Assembly: GCA_016931575.1 (NCBI GenBank)
Contig: JAFGEO010000146.1
Span: 58,544 to 122,543 of the forward strand
Length of the DNA: 64,000 nucleotides
DNA from: Bacteroidales bacterium
GTDB taxonomy: Bacteria > Bacteroidota > Bacteroidia > Bacteroidales > UBA10428
Direction of reading: 5' to 3'
Part shown: positions 45,479 through 55,681 of the stretch, one piece after another
Layout of the letters: each line of letters begins with the position of its first letter
How positions within the stretch are numbered: the first letter of the stretch is position 1
Program-made: the position numbers and the translations under genes
Notes under the pieces: model-generated
The model's database searches: none
The model's input: the letters and a program-made list of their open reading frames with translations, nothing else
Told to the model about the DNA's origin: nothing

Positions 45479-46759
45479 TCATCGGTTTACGGCAGCCATT
45501 TTGGATTGGTCGGATTTTCTCAGCAAAGCTTTGACAATCAGAATAAACAAGCCTGTAAGCAGCAGGTTTAATGCCAGCGACAGCATAGCCACCGTAACAA
45601 TCAGCCCCCCAATCCCATACGACATGGAGATGATGAGTACCCCGGCACCCACTTCCCCTCGGGGAAACATGGCAATGGCCACCGCCAGCCGTTCACGCCA
45701 GGGTGCTTCATTCCGGTATACAAAGGCAGGTACAATCTTTCCGATGTTGCTTAACAAGGTAACGATCAGGACATGAACAAAAACAATCCCCCATTCAAAT
45801 GTTTGCCTGGCTTCCGGTACAATGCCGGCAGCATCACTGCCCTTAACGTAAGCCCCTGCCAGGTCCCTGTCTATCTGCAAGACCTTCAGGTAGTCATTGG
45901 AAACACCTTCCAATACGGGCATGGACAGTCCAACCAGCATCATAAATACTGCAGATACAATGAATGCTACGTTCTTTTCACTTTTATGCTCCAGAAGATC
46001 TTCTTCCTTCCCGTCGCTTGTTTTCATCCTGTTATGGCGTTTTGAGATCATGGTCCCCAAGACAAAAGCAGGGAGCAATACTTCAATGTGGACCCCAACC
46101 GTTTCATCCATGATCTTGCTGGTGAAATAAACCAGTTCGGCAACCCCTGCGATGAGCACAGCATATATCAGTACGTTCTTCCAACGGACAGACATTCTGA
46201 GTTTATCCAGGTATTTCCAGGCAAGCCAGATCTGAATAAACATAATTACTGCAATGATCAACAGCTGCACCTTAAATCCTATAACCAGCATTTGGAGGGG
46301 GATCATCAGAATTACCGTATCCAGGTCATCAAAAATTGCCAGGATCCTGGTTTTCTTAAACATCCAGGTACCTGCCAATCCTGCAGCTGCCAGCATCGAA
46401 AAGAGAACGCCAGCAGAGGTAGGGGCTGAGAAACGCGCAGCCAGTATGGATTCAACCCAGGTTTGCCCATCGCGGGAACCTGCGGGAGTTAAAACAAAAA
46501 CAAAATACAGGCTGATAAATATCCAGGGTAAAGTTGCGGAAGTGAAGGCAATCAGGTAATCATAGCCATATTCCCTGAGCTTTTCTTTCCTGATCTCAAA
46601 TTCATACCCCACGTGGATCATGATAAAAGCCAGGGATATCATGGTGGCAATTTTGATCACATGGTGTAACTCACCATAGTCAGGGATGATAAAAGGTAGA
46701 ATTTGCGACAATCCCAGGCCGGCCACTAACAGAATGGATAAGAGGTATACTTTTTTCAT
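45479..46759 (-). CDS. Cation/proton antiporter (CPA2-like)
   Basis: A 426-residue polytopic protein with about 12 helices. The FDDLDTVILMIP segment in a mid-protein helix has paired Asp residues, as in the ion-binding site of NapA/KefC-like CPA2 antiporters. SAPTSAGVLFSMLAAAGL and PRGEVGAGVLIISMSYG are further characteristic stretches. It exchanges Na+ or K+ for H+ across the inner membrane. It lacks a C-terminal TrkA/RCK domain. It is a single gene with no regulatory hint. Confidence 0.85.
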   Translation of the reverse strand: MKKVYLLSILLVAGLGLSQILPFIIPDYGELHHVIKIATMISLAFIMIHVGYEFEIRKEKLREYGYDYLIAFTSATLPWIFISLYFVFVLTPAGSRDGQTWVESILAARFSAPTSAGVLFSMLAAAGLAGTWMFKKTRILAIFDDLDTVILMIPLQMLVIGFKVQLLIIAVIMFIQIWLAWKYLDKLRMSVRWKNVLIYAVLIAGVAELVYFTSKIMDETVGVHIEVLLPAFVLGTMISKRHNRMKTSDGKEEDLLEHKSEKNVAFIVSAVFMMLVGLSMPVLEGVSNDYLKVLQIDRDLAGAYVKGSDAAGIVPEARQTFEWGIVFVHVLIVTLLSNIGKIVPAFVYRNEAPWRERLAVAIAMFPRGEVGAGVLIISMSYGIGGLIVTVAMLSLALNLLLTGLFILIVKALLRKSDQSKMAAVNR

Positions 46760-46969
46760 ACGCTTGATAGTTCAGGTTTAAAGCTTTTTGAACCGTTTTA
46801 AAATTCTTTCAGGTTATAACAAGCTCCGTTAGCCTTTGTTTAGCAAATGCGGACCATTGTTAAACAGCATTGCAGGAGTAACTGCAACTTAGTTGATATC
46901 CTTCCCCCTTCCGGGATCCGGGAGGGGTTGTGATATTTTCAGGTCTTGCCCAGACTGGAAGACAGCCGG

Positions 46970-48955
46970 TTACCGGGCAGGTTCCCAACCCCTGGATTTA
47001 CAGTACTCATAATTGACTTTGTACAGGCGTGCCGGTTCATCCTGGTTTTCGCCCACCTGCTTCACCAGGGTAAACACCCCCGGGTATTTGCTGTTGATGG
47101 CCACCATATACCGTTCGATGGTATTGATTACCCGGTCCGTTTTCATATCCGGATTTACCCGTAAACTGGCATTTATGAGGTAATGTACATGATTCCTGTA
47201 AAGATTATCCAGCAACTCGTCAGGGATCATGGATGTTGTCCGTTTCGACCCGCTGACCAGTTCGTTTTTAAACCGGCTGACCGATCGTATGGGTTCAATG
47301 CTTAATTCACGAAGCAGGGAGTCGGCAAGCAGGGCATCCGTGCCGGGCTGGTACATGCTGTAAACATCATCCTCAAAGGAAATAATAGCCTTCAGGTATA
47401 CTTTCAGAGAGGATACCAGGGCAGCATTTTTACCTTCCAGGTCCAGGTCATTCATAAAAAATACCGGGGTATCCTGATCGATTTCTGACAGCAGCTTATT
47501 CGTATTAACAAACTGCAGTTTGTACAACGGGTAAAAGCGGTGCCCTTTACCGTAGATGAACGACATGCTGGCCTTTCGCGAACCAATGCTCACTCCTTTT
47601 GGAGTATTCTCCGCTGCCCATTCACTCAGCTCCAGAAAATTCCTGTAATCGGGTGTGTAGCCTGAGAATTTTGTCCCCTTCTGAACCCTGTCGCGGATCT
47701 GCGACATTTCAGATGCTTTGCCCATGCTACGGACAAAATTACTGAGGAAAACCACCCCCAGCAATCCGACCAGGATAGCACGAATGAAGGCCTTGTCCAG
47801 CAGATTGGCAGTTTCAGCCAGGGTGTAAAACAGAAGGAGCAGCAGGAGGGGCATGAAGATAATCAGCAACCTGCTCTGCCGCCACATCGGGTTTAAGGAT
47901 AACAGGGTGATAATCAATGCCGCCCCGGTATACAAAAATACCAGCTTAAAAACCTTCTGCTTCTTTCGGCAGGCAAAGATGAATCCTGCAATAAGCAGGG
48001 CGATAATAAGTATAGAAACCAGGTAAAAACTTTTTGGATTATCGGTCTTTTGGAAACCTGATTCCTGCAGGAACACCGTAGACAGGTAATAGCCCGCATT
48101 CTCATAAAAGCGGGTGAAAAACCCTGAAAAGCTTTCATGACCAAAGGAAGGGTTATACGGGTCTTTCTGCATGAGGATCTGCATCTGGGCACCCAGGTCG
48201 GACCCCTGCACCCCCCATGCAGCTTTCTTATAAATGGAATAGGGTATTGTAACCAGGAGGTAACCTGCAAACACTCCCAGACCCTGCAGGTATTTCTTTT
48301 CCAGGAGGAAAAATACGAGTACGGCTCCCAGAGCGGCATAGCCAATATTACGGGTGGCGGCCATCATAAAGATCACCACCCCGGCGCCAAGGTAAAATTT
48401 CCAGTATTTCTTCAGCAGGAATCCTTCCCCCCCGCTGACAACCATGGAAACGATCAGGTAGATCAATCCAGACTGCAGGAACATGTAGAAGGTCTCGGTA
48501 AAGGTATGGCTTCCATAATACAAAAGGCCGCTGCTCACCGAAGTGATCAGCAGAACAGCTCCCAAAAGAAAGGGTGAAACGTGCCTGCGGAAACTCAGAA
48601 AAAAGAAAACCTGGTGCCCCAGCAGGAACAGGAGGGATAGCAATTTGAACACTATCAGTTGAAAGCCCGTCAGCTTGATCATCCAGCCGATCAGCAGCGT
48701 ATAAAAAACTCCGTGGAACGAAGGAAAAGATTCCCCCCTGCTGAATTCCATGGCACTCTTCAGGTAATCTGAATCATCTCCGCCTATGCTGATTCTGGAA
48801 TCAAATTGAAGGAGCCCGAAAAAGACCATCAGGAACAGCGAGATATAAAAAATGGAAGTAAGATATTTTGAAAAGATCAGATCCAGTTTTGGGAACTGCA
48901 TGATGTCGAGTAATCCGGGTATATTCTTTTTCCCTTTTTCAGATGTTGAGGCCAT
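46970..48955 (-). CDS. Large polytopic membrane protein, glycosyltransferase (GT39/GT83-like)
   Basis: A 661-residue protein. After a short cytosolic tail, helix 1 is followed by an acidic periplasmic loop (SRISIGGDDSDYLKSAMEFSRG), equivalent to the catalytic Asp loop of PMT/ArnT-type enzymes. Around 11-13 helices follow to about residue 430 and then a soluble periplasmic domain of about 230 residues (SGYTPDYRNFLELSEWAAENTPKGVSIGSRK). This is the C-type membrane glycosyltransferase architecture, using polyprenyl-phosphate sugars. Its acceptor is unknown. It is intact, in contrast to the GT39-like gene at 9467-11170. Confidence 0.75.
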   Translation of the reverse strand: MASTSEKGKKNIPGLLDIMQFPKLDLIFSKYLTSIFYISLFLMVFFGLLQFDSRISIGGDDSDYLKSAMEFSRGESFPSFHGVFYTLLIGWMIKLTGFQLIVFKLLSLLFLLGHQVFFFLSFRRHVSPFLLGAVLLITSVSSGLLYYGSHTFTETFYMFLQSGLIYLIVSMVVSGGEGFLLKKYWKFYLGAGVVIFMMAATRNIGYAALGAVLVFFLLEKKYLQGLGVFAGYLLVTIPYSIYKKAAWGVQGSDLGAQMQILMQKDPYNPSFGHESFSGFFTRFYENAGYYLSTVFLQESGFQKTDNPKSFYLVSILIIALLIAGFIFACRKKQKVFKLVFLYTGAALIITLLSLNPMWRQSRLLIIFMPLLLLLLFYTLAETANLLDKAFIRAILVGLLGVVFLSNFVRSMGKASEMSQIRDRVQKGTKFSGYTPDYRNFLELSEWAAENTPKGVSIGSRKASMSFIYGKGHRFYPLYKLQFVNTNKLLSEIDQDTPVFFMNDLDLEGKNAALVSSLKVYLKAIISFEDDVYSMYQPGTDALLADSLLRELSIEPIRSVSRFKNELVSGSKRTTSMIPDELLDNLYRNHVHYLINASLRVNPDMKTDRVINTIERYMVAINSKYPGVFTLVKQVGENQDEPARLYKVNYEYCKSRGWEPAR

Positions 48956-49699
48956 AATTTAAGCGTGTTTTAAGAATGTGAAAATACACATTATTCAGTA
49001 ATTGAGAATGTGAACCTGCCGCTTAAGTAAGCTCTTAACCAGTAAAAAGATCGCTTCCCTCTCCCCGAAACCCTATGTATGTAAAAAGAAATTAAGCCGA
49101 AAGGTCCCAATAAATTCGTGATGCCTGAGTATTACTATCTCAACTCAATCGACTACAAAAATAGTTTTAAAGAAGAGACCTTTTCAGGAAGTTATTGATT
49201 CTTTTAAAAGGGATTGGCGGGAGCCATGGCCTTCCCTGAATTACCTTGTCTGGTTTTAATCAGAATAATTCTAAATAACGGGGGGGTATAAATACTAATA
49301 AATATTTTCTACATTAGAGGCGAGGTTAATTGTGCCGTTCTGAGAAATGAGGATAGAGTTTCGCCTGAGACTTTGAGGGCAATGAAGTTTATTATAAACA
49401 AGCTTAATACTTGATTTTCGGGGGTGAATCAGGGTATTGACCATGAAAAAATGATTTTTCATTCTTTTACCATGATTTATGTGGATAGGAAGAGAAAGTA
49501 TTTAAGTGCCTGTATGTGAATTAATTATACGAAATACTATGTATTCAACCTGAAAATCTATTCTGCCTATGTGAAAAACCTTCCTGCGTAAAAAAGGCAA
49601 CACAGTATCTGAAGTATTTACTCAACATTTAGTAATATAGTATACCATAAAGTTGGATATAGAAAAGCTGAATCAGCAGAATATCCAGATAAACTATAT
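48956..49699. other. AT-rich non-coding stretch
   Basis: About 740 bp with no gene that I can support. A 25-codon frame at 49121-49198 (MPEYYYLNSIDYKNSFKEE...) and scattered short frames near 49440 are too small and unlike known families. Base composition is clearly more AT-rich than the genes to the left, and this continues through the next few kilobases. It may hold decayed sequence. Confidence 0.5.
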
Positions 49700-50197
49700 A
49701 TGGATTTTAATACCTGGTTTCGTATATCTGAGGCTCTTCTTGAAAGTAAAATTGAATTGCAGGCACGAATCATTTATGGTGATGCTACAACGATGACATC
49801 AGTCACAGAACCAAATAATCAAAATATGGGTCAGTCATCCATCTCTGAACAGTGTAACAGTTGGAAAACTTATGATTGTTACTTATTTACATGGAATTTG
49901 AGAATAAAAGGAACAGCATATCATATTTGGTTTTTAGATTACGATCCGGGAACTACAATAACCTTTACACCATCAGGGGGTCTTAATTTTGGTGCCCTTC
50001 CGGTTGCAAACGCATTTTTACCGATTGGAGCTAATTTTTCAGCTACAGCATCATTTCAATATACAAATACCAGTGATATTATTGGACATATGCAAGTATA
50101 TAATTGGTCTCCGACATATAGTGATTATTCTGAAAATGAACATATATGGTTAGATGGTTCGGGCGCTGCAAAAGCTGTTATTCAATATAACCAGTAA
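49700..50197 (+). CDS. Hypothetical protein, possibly N-terminally decayed
   Basis: A 165-residue frame. Aromatic- and Thr/Asn-rich beta-type segments (WNLRIKGTAYHIWFLDYDPGTTITFTPSGG, ANFSATASFQYTNTSDIIGHMQVYNWSP) suggest an all-beta extracellular protein, but there is no signal peptide at this start. The reading frame stays open for 30 or so codons upstream without an ATG, so the true N-terminus may have been lost or may use a rare start codon. I recognise no family. It is followed by a perfect 38-bp palindrome at 50203 and then the TonB receptor gene. Confidence 0.5.
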   Translation: MDFNTWFRISEALLESKIELQARIIYGDATTMTSVTEPNNQNMGQSSISEQCNSWKTYDCYLFTWNLRIKGTAYHIWFLDYDPGTTITFTPSGGLNFGALPVANAFLPIGANFSATASFQYTNTSDIIGHMQVYNWSPTYSDYSENEHIWLDGSGAAKAVIQYNQ

Positions 50198-50202
50198 TAA
50201 AA

Positions 50203-50240
50203 TTAAGTTTTCAGGCAGGAATTCCTGCCTGAAAACTTAA
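50203..50240. repeat. Perfect 38-bp palindrome (likely terminator hairpin)
   Basis: Each 19-base arm is an exact reverse complement of the other. The left arm is TTAAGTTTTCAGGCAGGAA and the centre is GGAATTCC. It begins 6 bp after the hypothetical protein stop and ends 60 bp before the likely receptor start. The RNA would form a very stable hairpin with little loop. The A/T-rich ends suit bidirectional termination. Confidence 0.7.
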
Positions 50241-50300
50241 AATATAAAAGTTATGAGTTTGCTATTAAGTCTCAAAATTTTTATTTCAGTTTATATAATT

Positions 50301-52691
50301 ATGATAGTATTCAAGCCTATTTTGAGATCTAGATTGAGAAGATGCTTTTATCTTTTGTTTTTTATCCAGGGGATGACTATTCAACCTCTGTGTTCCCAAA
50401 ATTCTCAAATTGCTATTAGTGGATATATTGAAGATCAAAATACAGGAGAACGATTGATCGGAGCTACGCTCTATGATCCGGCTATTGGGAATAGCGCTGT
50501 AACGAACGAATACGGATTTTTTAGCATCAAACCGGGGTTGGAAACTCAAAAGTTGGAGATATCATACCTTGGATACCATTCTGTGGAGTATCTCATCGAT
50601 CGGGAAAAAAGCGAAGGCCCTGTTTTTATAAAATTATACCAGGAAGAGCAGGCTCTCGATGAAGTAGTTGTCACAGGAGAAGCAAATCCGATCCACATAC
50701 GCACCATCGGGATAAATAAGATTTCGATGGCCTCAATCAAGACTCTGCCAGTAATTGCCGGTGAGAAGGATATTATGAAAGCTTATCAACTGCTTCCCGG
50801 CGTACAATCGGGCATGGAAGGAACCGCCGGGATGGTGGTCCGGGGGAGCAGTCCGGGTGAAAACCTGGTTCTCCTTGACGGAGTGCCGGTTTATAATATC
50901 AATCACCTTTTTGGTTTTTTCTCTGTCATAAATTCTGATGCCATTAACAGCAGTACACTTATGAAAGGTTCCATGCCTGCCCGGTATGGAGGCAGAATTT
51001 CTTCTGTGCTGGATATCCGGATGAAAGAAGGGAATGCGCAAAAGATCAAAACTTCTTTAACGGCAGGAATAATCTCTGCCCGGCTTCTGGTTGAAGGCCC
51101 TCTGATCAATGACCGTACTACTTTTCTGGTTTCAGCGCGCCGTACCTACCTTGAATTATTAGGCTATCCCATTTTTAAGTGGATAATGAAAGAAGAAGGC
51201 ATGTGGTCCTATAAATTTCAGGATATCAATGTTAAGTTAAACCATCGGTTTAATAACAACAACCGACTTTATCTCAGCATGTATACCGGTGATGATGCAT
51301 ACCATTATGCCTTAAATGAAGATACTGAAACGGAAACCGAAAGGGTTCATTATGAAGAAGAAGATGGTTTTAAATGGGGCAATATTACAGGCACGCTGCG
51401 TTGGAACCATCAGTTTGGACCGCGTATGTTCTCCAATACTACCCTTTTGTATAGCAGGTACAGCTTCGCAACAAATACCTTCAGGGAAGAAATTACCACT
51501 ACAACCGACAATACAAAAACGCTCCGGTATAGTATGGGATTCAACTCGGGAATTGAGGACTATGGAACTTCCTATGATCTGGATTTTTATCCGAATAATA
51601 ATCATAAGATTCGTCTGGGAGGAACTGCTGTACGCCATCAGTTTAAACCCGGTGTGAATATATATGACTTTCAGGACTTCAGTGGATTACTTGAGGTAGA
51701 TTCCATAAATACAGGGGCAATCCTAACGAATTATGAGCTGGCAGCCTATATTGAAGATGAGATAAAACTGGGATCCAAACTGACTATTTATATTGGTTAC
51801 CGTCATGTAGCTTTCTTAACGGAAGATACAGTGTATCAATCACCTGAACCGCGAGTAAGTCTGCGTTTTCAACTTACAGACAACAGTTCCCTGGAAGCTG
51901 CCTGGGGAATTATTTCCCAAAACCTGCATTTGCTGACCAACTCCTCGGTAGGTTTTCCTACAGACCAGTGGGTTCCAATAACAGATCGGGTAAGGCCTGC
52001 CCGTGCTCAACAGTACAACCTGGCCTATAAACAAAAGATTGGAACGCTTTTCCTGCTTTCTATTGAAGGATTTTACAAGCAAATGGATAACCTGCTTGAA
52101 TATGAGCAAAATGCTAACCTTAAGGAGTACTGGGAAGATATCGCAGTACAAGGCGTGGGCGAGGCCAAAGGATTGGAGTTTATGCTTCAGAAAGAGCATG
52201 GGAAATCCACAGGTTGGATTGCTTATACATTATCCAGGTCCGACAGGGATTTCGAAGAACTAAATAACGGAAGACCCTATCCCTATAAATATGACCGGCG
52301 GCATGACCTGAAAATCGTTTTTATGCAACAGCTTAATGAACGTTGGGAAGCCGGCATAAACTGGGTGTTCTCAACAGGAAGTGCCGTAACCCTTCCTCTG
52401 GAAGAGGCATCTTTGCCTAATCCTTCCTGGTATCTGCACTATTATTTCCCAAATGCTTATCCTTTTTACATATCAAAAAATAATTACAGGCTTCCGAACT
52501 ATCACCGACTTGATTTTGTGATCAATTATACGGTTCAAAAGAAAAAAACAGAACATATACTGAGTATGGGACTATATAATGCTTATATGCATCATAATGC
52601 ACTGTATTATTCTTTCTATGACGGGAAATTACGTAGTCATAGTATTATCCCGATTTTCCCCTCTTTCAGTTATACTATCTCCTTTAATTAG
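50301..52691 (+). CDS. TonB-dependent receptor with carboxypeptidase-like regulatory domain
   Basis: The start is taken at ATG 50301, whose N-terminus reads as an export signal (MIVFKPILRSRLRRCFYLLF ... PLCSQ); an in-frame ATG at 50253 is an alternative. The protein has about 796 residues. A CarboxypepD_reg-like domain (ISGYIEDQNTGERLIGATLYD) comes first, then the plug (LDEVVVTGEANP, GMVVRGSSPGENLVLLDGVPVYNINHLFGFFSV) and a 22-strand barrel (YMHHNALYYSFYDGKLR near the end). Such receptors paired with DUF4249 lipoproteins form uptake units of unknown substrate. The DUF4249 gene follows after 6 bp. Confidence 0.92.
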   Translation: MIVFKPILRSRLRRCFYLLFFIQGMTIQPLCSQNSQIAISGYIEDQNTGERLIGATLYDPAIGNSAVTNEYGFFSIKPGLETQKLEISYLGYHSVEYLIDREKSEGPVFIKLYQEEQALDEVVVTGEANPIHIRTIGINKISMASIKTLPVIAGEKDIMKAYQLLPGVQSGMEGTAGMVVRGSSPGENLVLLDGVPVYNINHLFGFFSVINSDAINSSTLMKGSMPARYGGRISSVLDIRMKEGNAQKIKTSLTAGIISARLLVEGPLINDRTTFLVSARRTYLELLGYPIFKWIMKEEGMWSYKFQDINVKLNHRFNNNNRLYLSMYTGDDAYHYALNEDTETETERVHYEEEDGFKWGNITGTLRWNHQFGPRMFSNTTLLYSRYSFATNTFREEITTTTDNTKTLRYSMGFNSGIEDYGTSYDLDFYPNNNHKIRLGGTAVRHQFKPGVNIYDFQDFSGLLEVDSINTGAILTNYELAAYIEDEIKLGSKLTIYIGYRHVAFLTEDTVYQSPEPRVSLRFQLTDNSSLEAAWGIISQNLHLLTNSSVGFPTDQWVPITDRVRPARAQQYNLAYKQKIGTLFLLSIEGFYKQMDNLLEYEQNANLKEYWEDIAVQGVGEAKGLEFMLQKEHGKSTGWIAYTLSRSDRDFEELNNGRPYPYKYDRRHDLKIVFMQQLNERWEAGINWVFSTGSAVTLPLEEASLPNPSWYLHYYFPNAYPFYISKNNYRLPNYHRLDFVINYTVQKKKTEHILSMGLYNAYMHHNALYYSFYDGKLRSHSIIPIFPSFSYTISFN

Positions 52692-52697
52692 ACCTAG

Positions 52698-53648
52698 ATG
52701 AAAAACTCATTTAATAAATCTTTTCTAATTCTTTTCGGTATTATATTCTGTTTTTCATGTACGACCAAAACCTATGATATTGAATTGGATGAATATACCC
52801 CTCATTTGGCAGTGGAATGCTTTTTTACGGCAGGGGAACCTTTTTCGGTGGTAGTTACTTCGACGCACTCCAATACAGATTCAGTCATCCCTCTTGATAC
52901 TATAAAAGATGCTGAAGTACGTGTTTATGAGGATGGGGGTTTTATGAATAACCTCGAATGGGCAGAAACTAACACTTACAGGCCCAATATCTTCTTTACT
53001 GAAGGAGTTGGCATATTCACTAATCCCAATGCCATTCCTGAAGTTGGGAAACGATATCGTATTGAGGTAAGTGCCCCCGGATATGATCCGGTTTATGCCG
53101 AAAGTACAATTCCTGAAAAATCCGATCTATCCTACCTGGGACATGACCATATTACAGAAGAGGAAAATGACTTTACGTATCAGTATTTAAGAGTCTTTTT
53201 AAGAATGCAAAATCCGGATACCCTCAGTCATTTTTTCTTTTTTATAACCATGCGTTCTTATTATTGGAATAATTCTATATATCATCATCGATACCCTATG
53301 ATAAATGATCCTATTTTAGGGATCACAACTGGACAGAATGATGGCAATGGCTATGTACTTTTCTCAAACGAGTTTATTGAAGAAGATTACTATGATTTTC
53401 ATGTGAAATTTTATCAATCGGATACTACAAAACTGGAGAACAATCCAAGGGTTTTTTTTCACCTTGCAACCTTAAGTGAAGAAGCGTATCACTATTGTGA
53501 AACGCTTGAATTATACCAGGAATTGGATCCTCGTTTCTCTGAACCGGTATGGATATATTCCAATGTCGAGGGAGGGGCAGGTGTTTTTGCCGGTATAAAT
53601 ATAAGTACGGATTCCCTAATATTCACTGCTACTTCAAATACCTATTGA
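52698..53648 (+). CDS. DUF4249-family lipoprotein
   Basis: A 316-residue lipoprotein (IIFCFSCTTKTYDIELDEY, Cys21). The pattern of beta strands (HLAVECFFTAGEPFSVVVTST, KDAEVRVYEDGG, VGKRYRIEVSAPGYDPVYAESTIPE, and LSEEAYHYCETLELYQE near the C-terminus) identifies DUF4249, which regularly follows a TonB receptor of the type at 50301. It is probably the surface lipoprotein partner of that receptor, analogous in position to SusD. Overlap with the receptor is absent (6-bp gap), and the pair forms one operon. Confidence 0.88.
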   Translation: MKNSFNKSFLILFGIIFCFSCTTKTYDIELDEYTPHLAVECFFTAGEPFSVVVTSTHSNTDSVIPLDTIKDAEVRVYEDGGFMNNLEWAETNTYRPNIFFTEGVGIFTNPNAIPEVGKRYRIEVSAPGYDPVYAESTIPEKSDLSYLGHDHITEEENDFTYQYLRVFLRMQNPDTLSHFFFFITMRSYYWNNSIYHHRYPMINDPILGITTGQNDGNGYVLFSNEFIEEDYYDFHVKFYQSDTTKLENNPRVFFHLATLSEEAYHYCETLELYQELDPRFSEPVWIYSNVEGGAGVFAGINISTDSLIFTATSNTY

Positions 53649-53690
53649 ATAAGTTAGGTAAATTGTGTGGGACAAGAGTTGGAGATTTGA

Positions 53691-54092
53691 GGATACTCTA
53701 TTGGCATTTGTATTCTGCTTAACATACTATCCTGCAGAAAACCTGTTGAGGAGGAATACCCTTTCTTTGCTCAGGAACCAGTTGTGAATTGCATTATTGT
53801 AGCTGATAGTCTACCCATAATTCAATTGTCAAACGCTGAAATGCTGGGGAAGGATCAATTATCTGTTATCAATAATGCATCGATTATACTACTTGAAAAT
53901 GGTATTTCAGTTGATACGCTTTCTTATAATACAAATGGACTTTACAAGGGAACTAAAGCGATAAATGAAGGAAACATTTATACAGCCGTGATAGAATCAA
54001 AAGGGGAAGACTTCAGGGTTATCCTAGAAATTTTAAGGTTCTTAAGTAGAATAACTCAGAAATTGCGAAATGGAAAAGCACTATTAGATTAA
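53691..54092 (+). pseudogene. Remnant of a second DUF4249-like lipoprotein gene
   Basis: A frame from just after a TGA (53688-53690) encodes a lipoprotein-like start without an ATG: ICILLNILSCRKPVEEEYPF. It continues with EPVVNCIIVADSLPIIQLSNAE and SVINNASIILLENGISVDTLSYN, which match the N-terminal beta domain of DUF4249. Beyond about residue 110 the match fades (RVILEILRFLSRITQ), and it stops at 134 codons against the usual 270-400. There is no start codon and the gene is truncated, so I treat it as decayed. It lies directly after the intact DUF4249 gene. Confidence 0.6.
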
Positions 54093-54259
54093 GACTTATG
54101 CTAACCGATAATTCCAACACAATTTGATACACATGCACTGATCCACCAAGGAAAGTCTGTCACGATCCGGAAAGCTTTAGGCCTTGCTTTTCAATCCGGC
54201 TTAGCTAAATCTGGAAATAATCCTATATTAGTGGGGAAAATAACCAAGCTACATAAAAC

Positions 54260-55678
54260 ATGCTTCCCGGAATAGTGAAAAAAGAACAGTTGCAGGAGTA
54301 TTATAATGAAAAAGCGGACAGGTTCTTCAGGGCCAGGCAGCGGAATCGCTACTATCACAAACAGCTTGAAAAATATTTCGCCTTTGTCATCCCTGAAGGG
54401 TCCAGGGTGCTGGAAATAGGTTGTGGTACAGGGAACCTGCTGCATGCTGTAAAACCATCCTACGGACTGGGGATCGACTTCTCGGAAGGCATGATAAACA
54501 TTGCCCGTAAGCAGTACCCCAAGCTGCATTTCCGTAGCGGGGATGCTGAAAACATCCGGTTGGAGGAGACCTTCGACTACATCATCCTGTCCGATTTGGT
54601 CGGCATGCTCACCGACATCCAGCAGGCTTTCAGAGGTCTGAAACAATTCTGCAGCGAACATACCAAGATCGTTATTTCCTTCTATAACCCTTTGTGGGAA
54701 CCTGCCATGAAACTGGCCGAACTGCTGGGAATTAAGGTCAGGCTGCCCTTGCAGAACTGGCTTACTGTAAGCGACATTCAGAGTATGCTGCGCCTGGAGG
54801 ATATCGAAACCATCCGCATCATCCGGAAAACGCTCCTGCCGATAAATATCCCCGGGATAAGTTTTTTCTTCAATGCCTTCCTGGCAAATCTCCCGGGATT
54901 TAACCGCCTGTGTCTGACGAATATGCTCACCGTACGCCCTGAGATCAAACAAGACTGGGACTTTACAGTATCCATTGTGGTTCCGGCCCGTAATGAAGCC
55001 GGAAACATTGAAAATGCCATCCTGCGGACCCCTGAATTTGGCGCTTCTCAACAATTTGTATTTATTGAAGGTAACTCAGCTGACAACACGTACGAGGAAA
55101 TGCTGAGGGTGCAGAAAAAATATCCGGATAAAAATATTCTGGTGGCCCGGCAGACGGGAAAAGGCAAAGGAAACGCCGTTCGCGAAGGTTTTGAACTTTC
55201 AACGGGTAAGGTACTGATGATCCTTGATTCGGACCTTACCACACCTCCGGAGGACCTGCCCAAATTCTACGAGGCACTGAAAAAGAACAAAGGAGAATTC
55301 ATTAATGGTTGCCGCCTCGTTTACCCGATGGAGAAGCAGGCCATGCGCCAACTCAACCTGATGGCCAATAAATTCTTCGGATGGTTTTTCACCTACCTGC
55401 TCGGACAGCATCTGAAAGATACCCTCTGCGGCACCAAGGTTATTTTCCGCAGGGATTATGAAAAAATTAAGGCCAACCGAAAATATTTCGGGGAATTTGA
55501 CCCCTTTGGTGATTTCGACCTGCTGTTCGGTGCTGCCAAGCTGAACCTGAAGATGGTAGAGATCTTTGTACGTTACCGCGACAGGGAATACGGATCAACC
55601 CAGATTAACCGGTTCCGGCATGGCCTGCTGCTGTTCAGAATGAGCTTTTATGCTGCCCGAAAAATCAAGTTCAACTAA
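54260..55678 (+). CDS. Fusion of SAM-dependent methyltransferase and GT2 glycosyltransferase
   Basis: A 472-residue protein. Residues about 1-200 are a class I methyltransferase, with motif I VLEIGCGTGN at 50-59 and GLGIDFSEGMINIARKQYP as the acidic SAM-ribose contact. From about residue 235 there is a GT-A family 2 domain (SIVVPARNEAGNIENAI, MILDSDLTTP with D323-S-D325, and LCGTKVIFRRDY), resembling polyprenyl-phosphate glucosyl- or mannosyltransferases. It lacks C-terminal membrane helices. The second methyltransferase gene follows 3 bp later. Together they probably decorate an extracellular glycan or lipid carrier (inference). The domain boundary at 200-235 has no linker repeats. Confidence 0.85.
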   Translation: MLPGIVKKEQLQEYYNEKADRFFRARQRNRYYHKQLEKYFAFVIPEGSRVLEIGCGTGNLLHAVKPSYGLGIDFSEGMINIARKQYPKLHFRSGDAENIRLEETFDYIILSDLVGMLTDIQQAFRGLKQFCSEHTKIVISFYNPLWEPAMKLAELLGIKVRLPLQNWLTVSDIQSMLRLEDIETIRIIRKTLLPINIPGISFFFNAFLANLPGFNRLCLTNMLTVRPEIKQDWDFTVSIVVPARNEAGNIENAILRTPEFGASQQFVFIEGNSADNTYEEMLRVQKKYPDKNILVARQTGKGKGNAVREGFELSTGKVLMILDSDLTTPPEDLPKFYEALKKNKGEFINGCRLVYPMEKQAMRQLNLMANKFFGWFFTYLLGQHLKDTLCGTKVIFRRDYEKIKANRKYFGEFDPFGDFDLLFGAAKLNLKMVEIFVRYRDREYGSTQINRFRHGLLLFRMSFYAARKIKFN

Positions 55679-55681
55679 GCC

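Noticed and set aside
49121..49198. 25-codon frame in the AT-rich gap
   Set aside because: Too short, with no recognisable homology or start context.
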